Source of the DNA: Hydractinia symbiolongicarpus
Taxonomy: Eukaryota > Cnidaria > Hydrozoa > Anthoathecata > Hydractiniidae
Direction of reading: 5' to 3'
DNA: 64,000 bases
Assembly (NCBI RefSeq): GCF_029227915.1
Contig: NC_079885.1
Coordinates: 11,211,001-11,275,000 of the forward strand
Position numbers and translations under genes: made by a program. The notes under the pieces were generated by a model that was given only the letters and a program-made list of their open reading frames with translations, was not told the DNA's origin and searched no databases. Position 1 is the first letter of the stretch; the number at the start of each line of letters is the position of its first letter. This document shows, piece by piece, positions 54,911-64,000 of the stretch.

Positions 54911-57207
54911 ATAAATAGATCAAATTTATCAATAGTTAAAATAGTTTGCCGGTTGCTACTACCACTCAATTGCGCCTCAGGATGTTAATGTTTTCTTGAA
55001 GTCACGCCCATTTACGTTTTACCTTATCGGTAAAAAATTCATAACAAAATTAGGTGTAATTTTGTGCAGCATTGAAAGCATCTGTTCCCAAGTCTTTATA
55101 TTTACACCTTTTTTTAAGAACTAAATATGCTTTTACTGAAGTGTTCACGTTCCGCCATTATGATTCACGAAAGACCGCGTAAAAATTTCCTCAAATTTAG
55201 ACCAACATCCAAGAAATGTTGACCAACATCTAATTTAATATTTTTCTTCCAAGGACAAAAGGATTTTAAACTATACCTTCAAAAATGATTACTCATACAG
55301 AAGTATAAATACTGTAAATACTATATTACGGGACGTTTATTTGGAATATTACCTTAAAGAAGGCGTTAAGATTTCGCGTATAAATTTTCTATTCTTTTTT
55401 GTGCTAACAACAGGAATCTCTCATTGTGATCATTTTTAATCTTACTGCCAGTCATAATCTTTGTGGGTGGCAATAAAGGAACATACATATGCACACTCTT
55501 TACCATTTTATGGAAAACTATTTTTCACACTATGCAATGACACACCACACGTACCTGTATACTGTTTATTATACAAGTAGTGTTACGCTTAATCTAACGT
55601 ATAGCATAGGGTTTTCTAGATATTAAGGTATTATTATTATTAAAACTACAATCCTGGACAAAATAAATGGCAAAACAGTGATGACAGCTGTGAACCCCCC
55701 CTTCCCCCTGTATCAGTGCTCTGACAGTGTTTTTGTCTGCAAAATATAGGGGGAGGGGGGAGTAAACTTCAGTTGCTATACTTAACTGAATTTCTCTGAG
55801 TTTTGCCAATATATTTTGTCACTGATTGTAGTCGTCAACCCGTGAAAATATATACAGGGTGGCGGGTCTTTATCCATCGCATTTCGTGTTCCCGCAATTT
55901 TATTTTTTTATAGTATAGTTTATTAGCTGTTACGTCGCTTTCTTGTAAAATTCATTTATTTAACAATAATTTGCGCATTTTACGACCTGATTGAGGTTAA
56001 GAAAGAGGCTTCTCTTGCAAGCAGCTTTATTGTTTTTATAAAAAATATAAATGGTTGAAGATGAAAAAAAATATACAAAATAAATTTCAAACTAAGGTTT
56101 AGAACAAACAAGAAATTACTTACAAAATTTTTTTAAAATTTATAGTTGTCTGCCTAGTATCAAAAACTTGTTTTTGTTAATTTCCTTTAAAAGGCGCGAA
56201 CAATTAAAACTTCTTTAATGAAATAGACAACGCAATGTTAATTGTCCGCAACTTTGTTTGCCCGTGTAGTTGTTATTTATAACAAAGAAACTGCATCGAA
56301 GGAACAATAAAAGTTAATTAACCAAGAATTTTGTATAAGAAACTTTTTAAATTGAACTTTTGTTAAACTTCGCAAAAGACAAAATAAAAATAAAATTATC
56401 GAATCTCAGAAATACTGTCCCATTTTTTTTAACACTACCACATTCTTTTGGATCGTCAGCGAACAAATATTTCATTCCTATTATCCGCTTTTTTAAGATT
56501 TGAAAGCAAAAATAATAATTATTCTTATATTTAACTGCGTCTATTTTAAGTGCTAAGATCAGGCACAGCTTTTGTGTTGTTTTTTTTTTCGTCAAAAGCT
56601 ACCATTTTTAATCTTTTTCCCAATAATTTAAAAAATTAGTGCCAGACTGCAAAAAATAAATTTGACTAAGAAGAGGAAAAAAACTGTCACGAATTATCAC
56701 TTCAATGTGTACATATGTTATAGTTTTTGTATTGACAGGAATCGCTTGACCTTCATTATATTTTGTTGTTGATTATTTACACTCTCCTCCTCAAGCGTTC
56801 AAAAGTTTCAAAATTAAGCCCGTTTCTCTTATCGTTTCTCTGGCAACAGGATTAGTTTCCAAAACACATGATGACAACGGAACTAGTTACGAATTTTCCC
56901 AGAGCAGTTGAATAACGATAACGTATGATCAATTGGCTAATTGGCTGACTTGGATAGGTTCACAGTGGGTTCATAATCTGCCTTGTTTAATAATCCGGAT
57001 GACAAAAATTATGCAAGTATTTTTTGCTCTATTAAAGAATAACAGACTAAGCTAAAAGTACTCACTGTACTCTTAGAGGAAAAGAAAAAATCTTTTCTTC
57101 ATCCTATACTCTTTTTATGTCGAATATATAGTTATAAATATCTCACGTTTCTGTTTTACTTCAACTTGTAACACCTATTTAGCTGCATGTATTTATTTTA
57201 AAACCAG
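54911..57207. other. Noncoding, with a G/C-run inverted pair and a family M fragment
   Basis: At 55693-55760 CCCCCCCTTCCCCCTGTAT and ATAGGGGGAGGGGGGAG form an inverted pair. 55829-55910 is a diverged family M piece (GTCGTCAACCCGTG.AAA..ACAGGGTGGCGGG). No coding sequence supported. Confidence 0.4.
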
Positions 57208-57420
57208 CCGAGTTACTAAGGGCTGAGATTTTTTGTCAAAAAATAACCAACTTTCCAAGCTAAAAATTTGAAAATTAAAGTAACTAAGGCTTAATTTTGG
57301 ATAATCTAATGAGCAGCCTATAAAACAGATGTTATGAAATAATGCAAAGTTTTTCTCTAATAGATGACAACTTTTTAGCAACTTTAAGACTAAAATCAAA
57401 TTTTGGCCCTTAGCAACGGA
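57208..57420. mobile_element. Possible short MITE
   Basis: GTTACTAAGGGCTGAGATTTTT at the left and AAATTTTGGCCCTTAGCAAC at the right are imperfect inverted repeats about 213 bp apart. No target duplication was identified. Confidence 0.4.
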
Positions 57421-60310
57421 GTCTTCGTTTAGTCAAACATGTCTTTTTCCTCCTTCTAATCTACGTGCATCCGTTTAAATTTTGGTGTCACAGCTGCATC
57501 AATAAATTACATCTCATGGATATTTCTCCATTAAGCGAAGAAAAATGTGTTGCTAGATAGCTAATTAGTTTCATTTAAGGCGATGTTTAATCTTCCTATA
57601 ATTTTTGATAACTTTTTTGATACGTTTTTTAGAGAGTTTTTTTTTACATAAAAAGATAAAACTTTTAACAGGATTATCGTGAATTCATCATCTTTTGGTC
57701 TATTGTTAAAGCTGAATAACAGTGCTTCGTGAAACGCGCTGTTTCGTCTTCTATTGGGAATTGTGAATATACCAGCACGGGTGTCTAACAGATGTTTGGG
57801 AACGTAGAATTTATGTAATAAAAGAATAGATTTATAAAAAAACTAACATAATAAGGTTTCATTGTATTAAATATAATCTAAGACGTTTGCTAGCTCATTA
57901 TAAACAAGTCACGATAGATGTTTGTGAAAGTTGACTTATTTGATTGACAGTTGATGTATATATTATTGTTTTGTAGTATTGTGATTGGTTAGTTTTTCTT
58001 CATCTATTGTTATGTAAACAAAAACACGTGTTCATTCCGTTTTTTCACAAATTCTACCGGATTGTAAATATTGATTGGTTACTTTCTCAAATTATAGAAG
58101 AAAAAGATTAAACTTATAACTTTATTTACATAACATATAAAATCAATCAACATAAATATTGAGCTGTCAGCGACAGTGCTTACAGGTTCTCACAACAAAG
58201 AAAATATTGCGCAATTATATACAATAAAACAAAAGTTCTTTACCTCAGAAAATTGAGAAGCCAAACTTTTCCAGTATGCGTATAAGTTATGTCTACATTT
58301 TTTAAGCAATGCTTAGAATTGACGTGTTTTTTCAAAAAACTTGACATTTCGCCTAGCATTCTTGGGTCGTTAAAAATGCCTTAAAAACTACTTAGCTACA
58401 AATCGAACAATTTTGAAGATCATCGCAGTCCTTAAAAGTTATCTGTGTCCACCCACAATAAGTTTGGTTTGGTGTAAAATTTTCACCTCATACACAGGTT
58501 GATTATTATTTGTTTAAAAGTCGAAAAGTGAAGCTTCATAAATTTTCTTACATTGGAAAGAGATTTTAGCTCAGATTATCTTCAGTGCTAAAAGAGACTA
58601 AGCAATTTAAAATGAAATTAAGGCTGGTAGTTTTAAAACTTATGAAATAATTTTTTGTGTATCAAATATTTTCGAATTTGCTCGAATAATATGTAGATTT
58701 GGCTCAAATAGTATACAGAGTTTGGTACAGTTGGCTTAAGAAACATTTTACCAATTCACGAGGTCAAATCATAATCGAGGCTAAACAACCAGGACATGTT
58801 TCCAAAACAGATAACAAGTTTGAAGCAATTGCTAGAACAAATTTGTCAGCGTTTCCGTTTGGGAAAAGGTACGCGGAATAGACATCACTTCCGCCTGCTG
58901 GAAGATAAAATAACGTCGATAAGCCACAGGTGGATTCTGTTGTATATATAACTACAAAAATGTTTCGGTTATATTCTCCTTGTGATTTACAGACAGCGGA
59001 ATAATATGTCAAAACAAACCAGACATTACTGAGTTTAAAAGCTGATCAATTAAAATGTGAATTTCCTTAATAGCTTTAAGTAATTTTTAATAACGTTAAA
59101 TTATATCACAAAACGAAACCATTTTATAATAACTAATAGGCAGAACTTATAAATTAAAATATAAAAAATAGCTTCTAGAGTCTAACTACACTGTTGGGTT
59201 CAAACTTGAGCTTATAAGATTAGTGGAAAATGAAAAGCAATCTTGTAAATTTTACAATGTTGCACCGAACAGTTTTGCAAGGAAATCTCCCTTGATATGG
59301 ACAAAACGCACAAACACAGTCAAATTGTTTTACTCTTTCTGCTCAGGGTTTTTATAAATATATTATGGCCGGGAAATCCCGTGATTGCATTCCGTGTGAC
59401 TATAGATACTCTTAATTACATGTGACGCTCTTAGAATTTCATGCATGAACGAACCTCGGCGATCCTTCTTATCTGTAATTATTGATTTTTTAAACCCGAA
59501 AAGCTTTCTTTGTAATGATTATGTGTGTTAAATAACGATTAGAGGTCGTTTATATGGCAAACCAAATAAATTCAAATAGGTTTTTAGCCACTTCGGTCCA
59601 CATTGTTTTTAGGCGATGTAAAACTCACTTCGGATTTCATACCACTTTGGCAAAATTTACAAGGAATATATAGTGCAAGATTTCCATGTAAACACATCAC
59701 TGTGGAGTCAAATACGCGGTTTTTAATCAATGCACATGTTTATAAAATCACGTTACAAAAAGTGCGGCTTTTTATGGGCCACACCGTTGAAATCAAATTT
59801 AACTCGGAGTGAAACATTATGTAGACTGTGGAACTTTATATTATGGTTTGAAATTTTAGTTTACCATAATTTTATTTTGGTCTCATGTAAACAGCTTCTC
59901 AATGGATGAATTCTGGCTTGAACAATATGTCTATGCACAACGCTTTGGTGTTACTAGATATAAGCATGTTTCAAAACATTTCATATGATCAATATATTGT
60001 ATCAAGAAAAAAATGTTTTAAAAAAGTAACATGCACGTACACATATTTTTTATCAAACAGTGTGATCTAAAAGCTGAATTTAGAAAAAAGTGTAGTAAAC
60101 TAGCTTGTCAAACCTTTCATTCTTGGAGATCAAAATCGTCATTTAAAATAATAAAATTACCAAAACATACTTAAATCATTATCTACCAAGTTTTAATTAC
60201 GTTTTTTTCCTTGATAAAGACACGTCTCAATCGTTTTTACCATCGAATTTACTTTAAGAAGCTGTGATTTTACTACAGGAAAGGTCTGTATAAATAAATG
60301 TGTATCCAAT
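57421..60310. other. Mostly noncoding, with exon-like segments at 58697-58868 and 59613-59812
   Basis: 58697-58868 is bounded by atatgtag and GGTACG and is open on the plus strand (YRVWYSWLKKHF, AKQPGHVSKTDNKFEAIAR); the opposite strand is also open there. 59613-59812 follows a tttttag acceptor and ends in TGA (RLFMGHTVEIKFNSE). Joining them directly breaks phase, and I recognise neither product, so no gene is called. Confidence 0.25.
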
Positions 60311-61915
60311 TTAAACAGTTTTTGGACGCCAACCAGCCCTGTATCTGAAAATCTTTTTTATTTCAAAACCAGACAATCCAACATCTTTTAGTTCGCTAGT
60401 TTCCAATTCACATAGCAATGCTCCGTCTATTTGGTTGGACTTAAAGTTCTCTATGTGCTTGCCAAGATTTAAACTACGTAACACATCGCAAATTTCAAGA
60501 ACACTCATTTTATCCACTTTTTTAGACATTGTTTTATCTGTGTGTGGCGTGTCTTTTTGTAAAGAGATATAAGGTGGTTGAGGTGGTGTGCAATATCTTG
60601 CCTGCAATACAGGCGCTTTACTCCGGATACCTTTCTTTTGGTCATTCTTAACCATTTCTTTTTGTGGTGTGGAATATCTTGCTTCCAATACAGGTGCTTC
60701 ACTCTGAATACTTTTCTTTTGATCATTTTTAAGGATTTCTTTTTGTGGTGTGCAATATATTGCCTGCAGTACAGGCACTTCACTCTGGGTACATTTCTTT
60801 TCGTCATACTTAACGATTTTTTTTTGTGGTGTGCAATATCTTGCCTCCAATACAGGCACTTCGCCCTCAATACTTTTCTTCTCGTCATTCTTAATGATTT
60901 CATTTCTCGGTTTCGAGAATGAGGGTTTCTTTTTTCTGTTCGGTTTTGGTTGAATAAAAGGTTTTGATATAGTGGCTCTTCTTACAGGAACTGGTACTTC
61001 GTAGTCATTGCTGCCGTCTTCAAAGAAAACATGTTCGAATTTGTAAATCTCATTAGGTGAGTGAAAAATGTGGTTAATTAGTCGTTGTGAAACTTCAGTT
61101 TCTAGACCAGGAGACTTGTGAAAATTAACACGTATATTGTCATAGGTTTGGTTTTCATGGATCGAACCTTCTGCTATTTTAATAACAAGTTGTAAATCTT
61201 GTGGAATTGCAAACACGTAACTGCAACATTCTACAACAGCCGATGCAATAATCACCTTTTCATCATATATTCTTTGACAGTGCAATGAACCAACAGTGCG
61301 ATAGGAAAACTCCTTTCTCGCAAATTGAAAAGAGAAGTGTTTAAATCGTTCATCAAATCCAGTTGGCAATATCTCTTTTAAAACTGTTTCTTTAACATTA
61401 AAAAGTGGCATGAAACCAGCGTTACAGGTATTTGGCAAATCAAACTCTTCTCCAGATGCATTACGAAAGGTTAAGAATGTTTCATCGGATATCTTTTCGT
61501 AAATATCATTTACAATCTCTAATAGTTCGCCCTGTTCTATGTCAATAATTATCCCTTTCCCGTTTCCATCAATGCAATACCCGTTTAGTACTTGAACATA
61601 TTGGGCTGCCGGATGAAACGTCGCCAACTCTGCAATACTGCTCACTGCGTCTCCTTTATTTTCTTGAAATACTTTTTCTTGAAGACAGACAGGTATAAAG
61701 TACAAAACTCCTCTGTCGTCACGGCATTCTATTTTTCTAATGTTTTGAATACAATGTAATTTCAAGGTTTGACCCACAGAGAAGTACTTTTTGTCCAAAG
61801 CATCATTGTCACGGTGTTCCACTTTAACAATTTGTGGCAGTTCATGCTTGGAAGTAAATTCTTTTAAAGACGCCTTCTCTGAACTCCAAACTACATGGCT
61901 CAGCACTTTGTCCAT
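60311..61915 (-). CDS. GAREM1: GAREM-like CABIT-SAM adaptor protein, paralogue 1, intronless
   Basis: A 534-residue uninterrupted frame. Residues of about 10-290 resemble the CABIT region of GAREM/THEMIS proteins: the start VWSSEKASLKEFTSKHELPQ parallels VKWSS...YRLPQI of GAREM1, with LTFRNASGEEFDLP and SFQFARKEFSYR further on. Residues of about 465-534 are a C-terminal SAM domain ending GLSGFEIKKIFRYRAGWRPK, close to the GAREM1 ending (KKIMQFINGWRPK). Between them, residues of about 340-444 are a 27-residue tandem repeat. In vertebrates GAREM is a cytoplasmic adaptor that, once tyrosine-phosphorylated, couples receptor tyrosine kinases to Grb2/SHP2 and MAPK. At 534 residues it is much shorter than human GAREM1 (about 876). 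It is head to head with a paralogue at 62577. The lack of introns in both fits an old retroposition followed by duplication, or intron loss. Confidence 0.82.
   Translation of the reverse strand: MDKVLSHVVWSSEKASLKEFTSKHELPQIVKVEHRDNDALDKKYFSVGQTLKLHCIQNIRKIECRDDRGVLYFIPVCLQEKVFQENKGDAVSSIAELATFHPAAQYVQVLNGYCIDGNGKGIIIDIEQGELLEIVNDIYEKISDETFLTFRNASGEEFDLPNTCNAGFMPLFNVKETVLKEILPTGFDERFKHFSFQFARKEFSYRTVGSLHCQRIYDEKVIIASAVVECCSYVFAIPQDLQLVIKIAEGSIHENQTYDNIRVNFHKSPGLETEVSQRLINHIFHSPNEIYKFEHVFFEDGSNDYEVPVPVRRATISKPFIQPKPNRKKKPSFSKPRNEIIKNDEKKSIEGEVPVLEARYCTPQKKIVKYDEKKCTQSEVPVLQAIYCTPQKEILKNDQKKSIQSEAPVLEARYSTPQKEMVKNDQKKGIRSKAPVLQARYCTPPQPPYISLQKDTPHTDKTMSKKVDKMSVLEICDVLRSLNLGKHIENFKSNQIDGALLCELETSELKDVGLSGFEIKKIFRYRAGWRPKTV
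60584..60900 (-). repeat. In-frame 81-bp coding minisatellite (27-residue repeat, about 3.8 units)
   Basis: Units start at exact 81-bp steps (marker at 60600, 60681, 60762, 60843). The peptide unit is of the type KK.I.SEVPVLEARYCTPQK..VK.D. Each unit keeps one Tyr in a context A(R/I)Y(C/S)TP. The other GAREM-like paralogue has no such repeat. Confidence 0.93.
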
Positions 61916-62576
61916 CTTAACTTTAAACTGCTACTATAAACATATTCACATCTCAACAAACTAAATTCAACTGAAGATAATTTATGTGTTTTATACAAAC
62001 AATACTTATCAAAATAAACTTAAAAAAGATCTATCATATGATTACTGGAGTAAATGCTTAACTTTCATTTTAAAATGACAATGCCCTGGCAACAAATTAC
62101 TTGCAGAGTTGTTTTATTGTTCAAACTTATGGAACGTAAAACAATATCTATATTTACATTGTGCTGATGTCTATGGTTACAGAATTCTATTTGATATGAC
62201 TAGGGCTAATTCCCACGGCGGAACTTTTTTAGCAACATTTCGCGCGCTTTTTTCTTTCAAAAACTTCTCCTCAGCTAAAGTGGAATGATTTCTACACTTT
62301 CAGTTTACTCTACTTAGCGTTTATGTTTCGCTGACCTATCAATTTGTTTGAGTGTAAATTTCCGAAGCGGACAATATTTTGCCTAGTGAAAACCAGCCTT
62401 AACCGCATGTAAACACTATATCTAATATGCAAATACTTGCATACACCAAAAAGACTTTCGCTTCGTGCAAAAAGTAATGTGTTTTTGCTAGTTATTGGTT
62501 GAATTATTTGTTACGTTTTAGTTGTTACGTTTTAACTAAAGGTTTCATCTCTCGCGCAGTACGATAAATTTATCTG
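61916..62576. promoter_or_regulatory. Shared 661-bp head-to-head promoter region
   Basis: All sequence between the two divergent start codons. It holds a short direct repeat GTTACGTTTTAGTTGTTACGTTTTAAC at about 62511-62537 (written as two GTTACGTTTTA words) and a CG-containing patch (TTTCGCGCGC) near 62239. No TATA box can be assigned reliably. It may serve both genes. Confidence 0.5.
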
Positions 62577-63995
62577 ATGACGACATTATCTGCTGAAGAT
62601 ATAATATGGAGCACGGATTGCTTGGGTTTAAAAGCGTTCGTAGAGAAATATAGCTTACCACAAATTGTACAGGTAGATGAAGGTTACTATGGCACAGATA
62701 ACAACGACACCTTCAGTTCAGAACAAAATCTAAAACTCCATTCTGTCAACACCATTCGAAAAATAATGTGTGAAGCTGATAACGGTTTTCCCTATCATAT
62801 ACCAGTGTCGATCAAAGAAAAAGTATTACTGGAAAAGAACACTTGTGTTTTCAAAACGGTCGCAGATTTAGCAAAGATAGGTTCACTGCCGCCATATGTC
62901 GAGGTTACAAACGGGTATTACGTTGACAATGCAAACGGCGATGATGACTATGATATTTTTCTCTACGAGGGAGAAAAAATTGAAATAGTGCCTAGTGATG
63001 TGCCAACAGGGAAGTATCTGATGTTTCAAAACTCATCTGGCGAACAGTTCCAGCTTCCATTCAGTTGCGATGCTGGTTTTATACCCCTGTACCACTTCAA
63101 CGAAATGCACCTAACAGACATCCTACCAGTTGGACTTGACGAAGCGTTTACACCGTTTTCATTTCAATTTGTAAGGACAGGTTTTTCTCATTACTCTGTT
63201 GGCACATTACATTGCAAAAGGATCTACGAAGATGAATTTATTACTGCATCCTCTGCCTTTGATGACTGCCAATATGTGTTTTCTATTCCGATAGATTTGC
63301 AACTTGTTGTTAAAGTAGCATCAGGTACGATTGAAAATGATGAAGACTATGAAAAGATGCGATATGGTTTGAATAGCTTTGAAGGTTTGGAAGAAGAATG
63401 TAAGGAGCGTCTAAATACACAAATATTTCAATCGTCCACAGAAGTATATGGTTACATTTATGCAAACCCACGACGTCTAAATGCAAAAACGGATTCTAAG
63501 ACACTACCGCCACGAAGTCCTACCCAGTTGGATGTAAAGCCTGTTCTTCTTCCACGGGGGAAGAAGCATAACGTTAATCCACCAGTTATTAGCAGAGAAA
63601 GAAAACCTTCCTTGTATACTTCAGGAAAAACCCTGCAAGGAGATTCCATAAGACAAAAACACAAAAGTCTAGACCGCTCACAATCTACACCTGCATATGA
63701 CAGATATTCCAAGACAGAGTTATCAACGTCTTATGATTATATTTATACAGAAATACCTGAACAAAAGCCTAAGGTAGTAACTGTAAAGGATATGAATGCA
63801 AAGACTATTGGTGAGGTATGCGATATGTTAAGCTATTTAAAACTAGATAAACATATTGACGTCTTCAAGTCAAACCAAATTGATGGAGCATTGCTATGTG
63901 GCCTGACAATCGAAGATCTAAAGGATATTGGATTGTCTGGGTTTGAGATTAAAAAGATTTTTAGATACAGAGATGGATGGCGTCCAAAAGAATAA
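62577..63995 (+). CDS. GAREM1: GAREM-like CABIT-SAM adaptor protein, paralogue 2, intronless
   Basis: A complete 472-residue frame from ATG to TAA. The N-terminal CABIT-like region spans about residues 8-295: IIWSTDCLGLKAFVEKYSLP, FSSEQNLKLHSVNTIRKI, YLMFQNSSGEQFQLPFSCDA and FSFQFVRTGFSHYSVGTLHC. A basic/Pro linker (SKTLPPRSPTQLDV, LLPRGKKHN) includes candidate SH3-binding PxxP. A C-terminal SAM domain (about 404-472) contains FKSNQIDGALLC and LSGFEIKKIFRYR, both identical in the neighbour. YDYIYTEIP in the linker is a possible tyrosine phosphorylation site. No introns. Same predicted adaptor role as paralogue 1. Divergence in the linker but near-identity in the SAM end suggests different ligand sets with a shared SAM interaction. 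Confidence 0.82.
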   Translation: MTTLSAEDIIWSTDCLGLKAFVEKYSLPQIVQVDEGYYGTDNNDTFSSEQNLKLHSVNTIRKIMCEADNGFPYHIPVSIKEKVLLEKNTCVFKTVADLAKIGSLPPYVEVTNGYYVDNANGDDDYDIFLYEGEKIEIVPSDVPTGKYLMFQNSSGEQFQLPFSCDAGFIPLYHFNEMHLTDILPVGLDEAFTPFSFQFVRTGFSHYSVGTLHCKRIYEDEFITASSAFDDCQYVFSIPIDLQLVVKVASGTIENDEDYEKMRYGLNSFEGLEEECKERLNTQIFQSSTEVYGYIYANPRRLNAKTDSKTLPPRSPTQLDVKPVLLPRGKKHNVNPPVISRERKPSLYTSGKTLQGDSIRQKHKSLDRSQSTPAYDRYSKTELSTSYDYIYTEIPEQKPKVVTVKDMNAKTIGEVCDMLSYLKLDKHIDVFKSNQIDGALLCGLTIEDLKDIGLSGFEIKKIFRYRDGWRPKE

Positions 63996-64000
63996 TGTTT

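Noticed and set aside
58697-59812. Two-exon gene on the plus strand
   Set aside because: The two segments do not join in phase, the minus strand is equally open over the first, and neither product is recognisable.
60578-60953. Repetitive frames antisense or shifted to the GAREM-like gene
   Set aside because: Shadows of the coding 81-bp minisatellite.
1-64000. CRISPR arrays, prokaryotic operons, phage or plasmid modules
   Set aside because: None seen. Spliced genes and eukaryotic repeats make a prokaryotic origin untenable.

Overview
The window looks like AT-rich invertebrate nuclear DNA, most likely cnidarian and possibly hydrozoan. That placement is an inference from metazoan-only gene families (MTSS-type I-BAR, GAREM-type CABIT-SAM, RNF212B), short GT-AG exons in long AT-rich introns, and many relics of Penelope-like, BEL/Pao, DIRS, hAT, Tigger and MITE elements. 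No species can be named from sequence alone. Gene models were built by hand from splice sites, reading phase and family resemblance.

Layout. (1) 1-4 kb: one exon of ribosomal protein eL14 (RPL14, +), flanked by C/D-box snoRNA genes on the same strand. One lies in the intron before the exon; five more lie after it in a locally duplicated array. Their D' guide is complementary to a 28S rRNA segment I recall as the target of the snR67/U31 guide family. (2) 4-10 kb: a repeat nest with a microsatellite-bearing short element, two copies of a 0.5-0.7 kb element, and a decayed Penelope-like retroelement between direct repeats. (3) 11.15-25.49 kb: a complete 12-exon RNF212B-like gene (-), a RING/SUMO-ligase-like meiotic crossover factor, with MITEs in its introns. 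(4) 27.53-36.30 kb: a divergently transcribed I-BAR gene of the MTSS1/MIM family (+), with eight exons and a second, alternative terminal exon. About 2 kb separates the two start codons. (5) 37-50 kb: minisatellites, a GC-rich palindrome and remains of Tigger, hAT, BEL/Pao (two), DIRS and a tRNA-derived SINE; one unrecognised two-exon coding candidate is at 46.1-46.7 kb. (6) 50.4-51.4 kb: a single-exon rhodopsin-like GPCR (-). (7) 51.5-60.3 kb: mostly noncoding, with MITEs. (8) 60.3-64 kb: two intronless GAREM-like CABIT-SAM paralogues, head to head across 661 bp.

The genes do not form a single pathway. The most interesting structures are the amplified snoRNA array around the eL14 exon, the coding 81-bp minisatellite in one GAREM-like paralogue, and the alternative C-termini of the I-BAR gene. 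I saw no CRISPR array, prokaryote-type operon or obvious multi-gene novel system.
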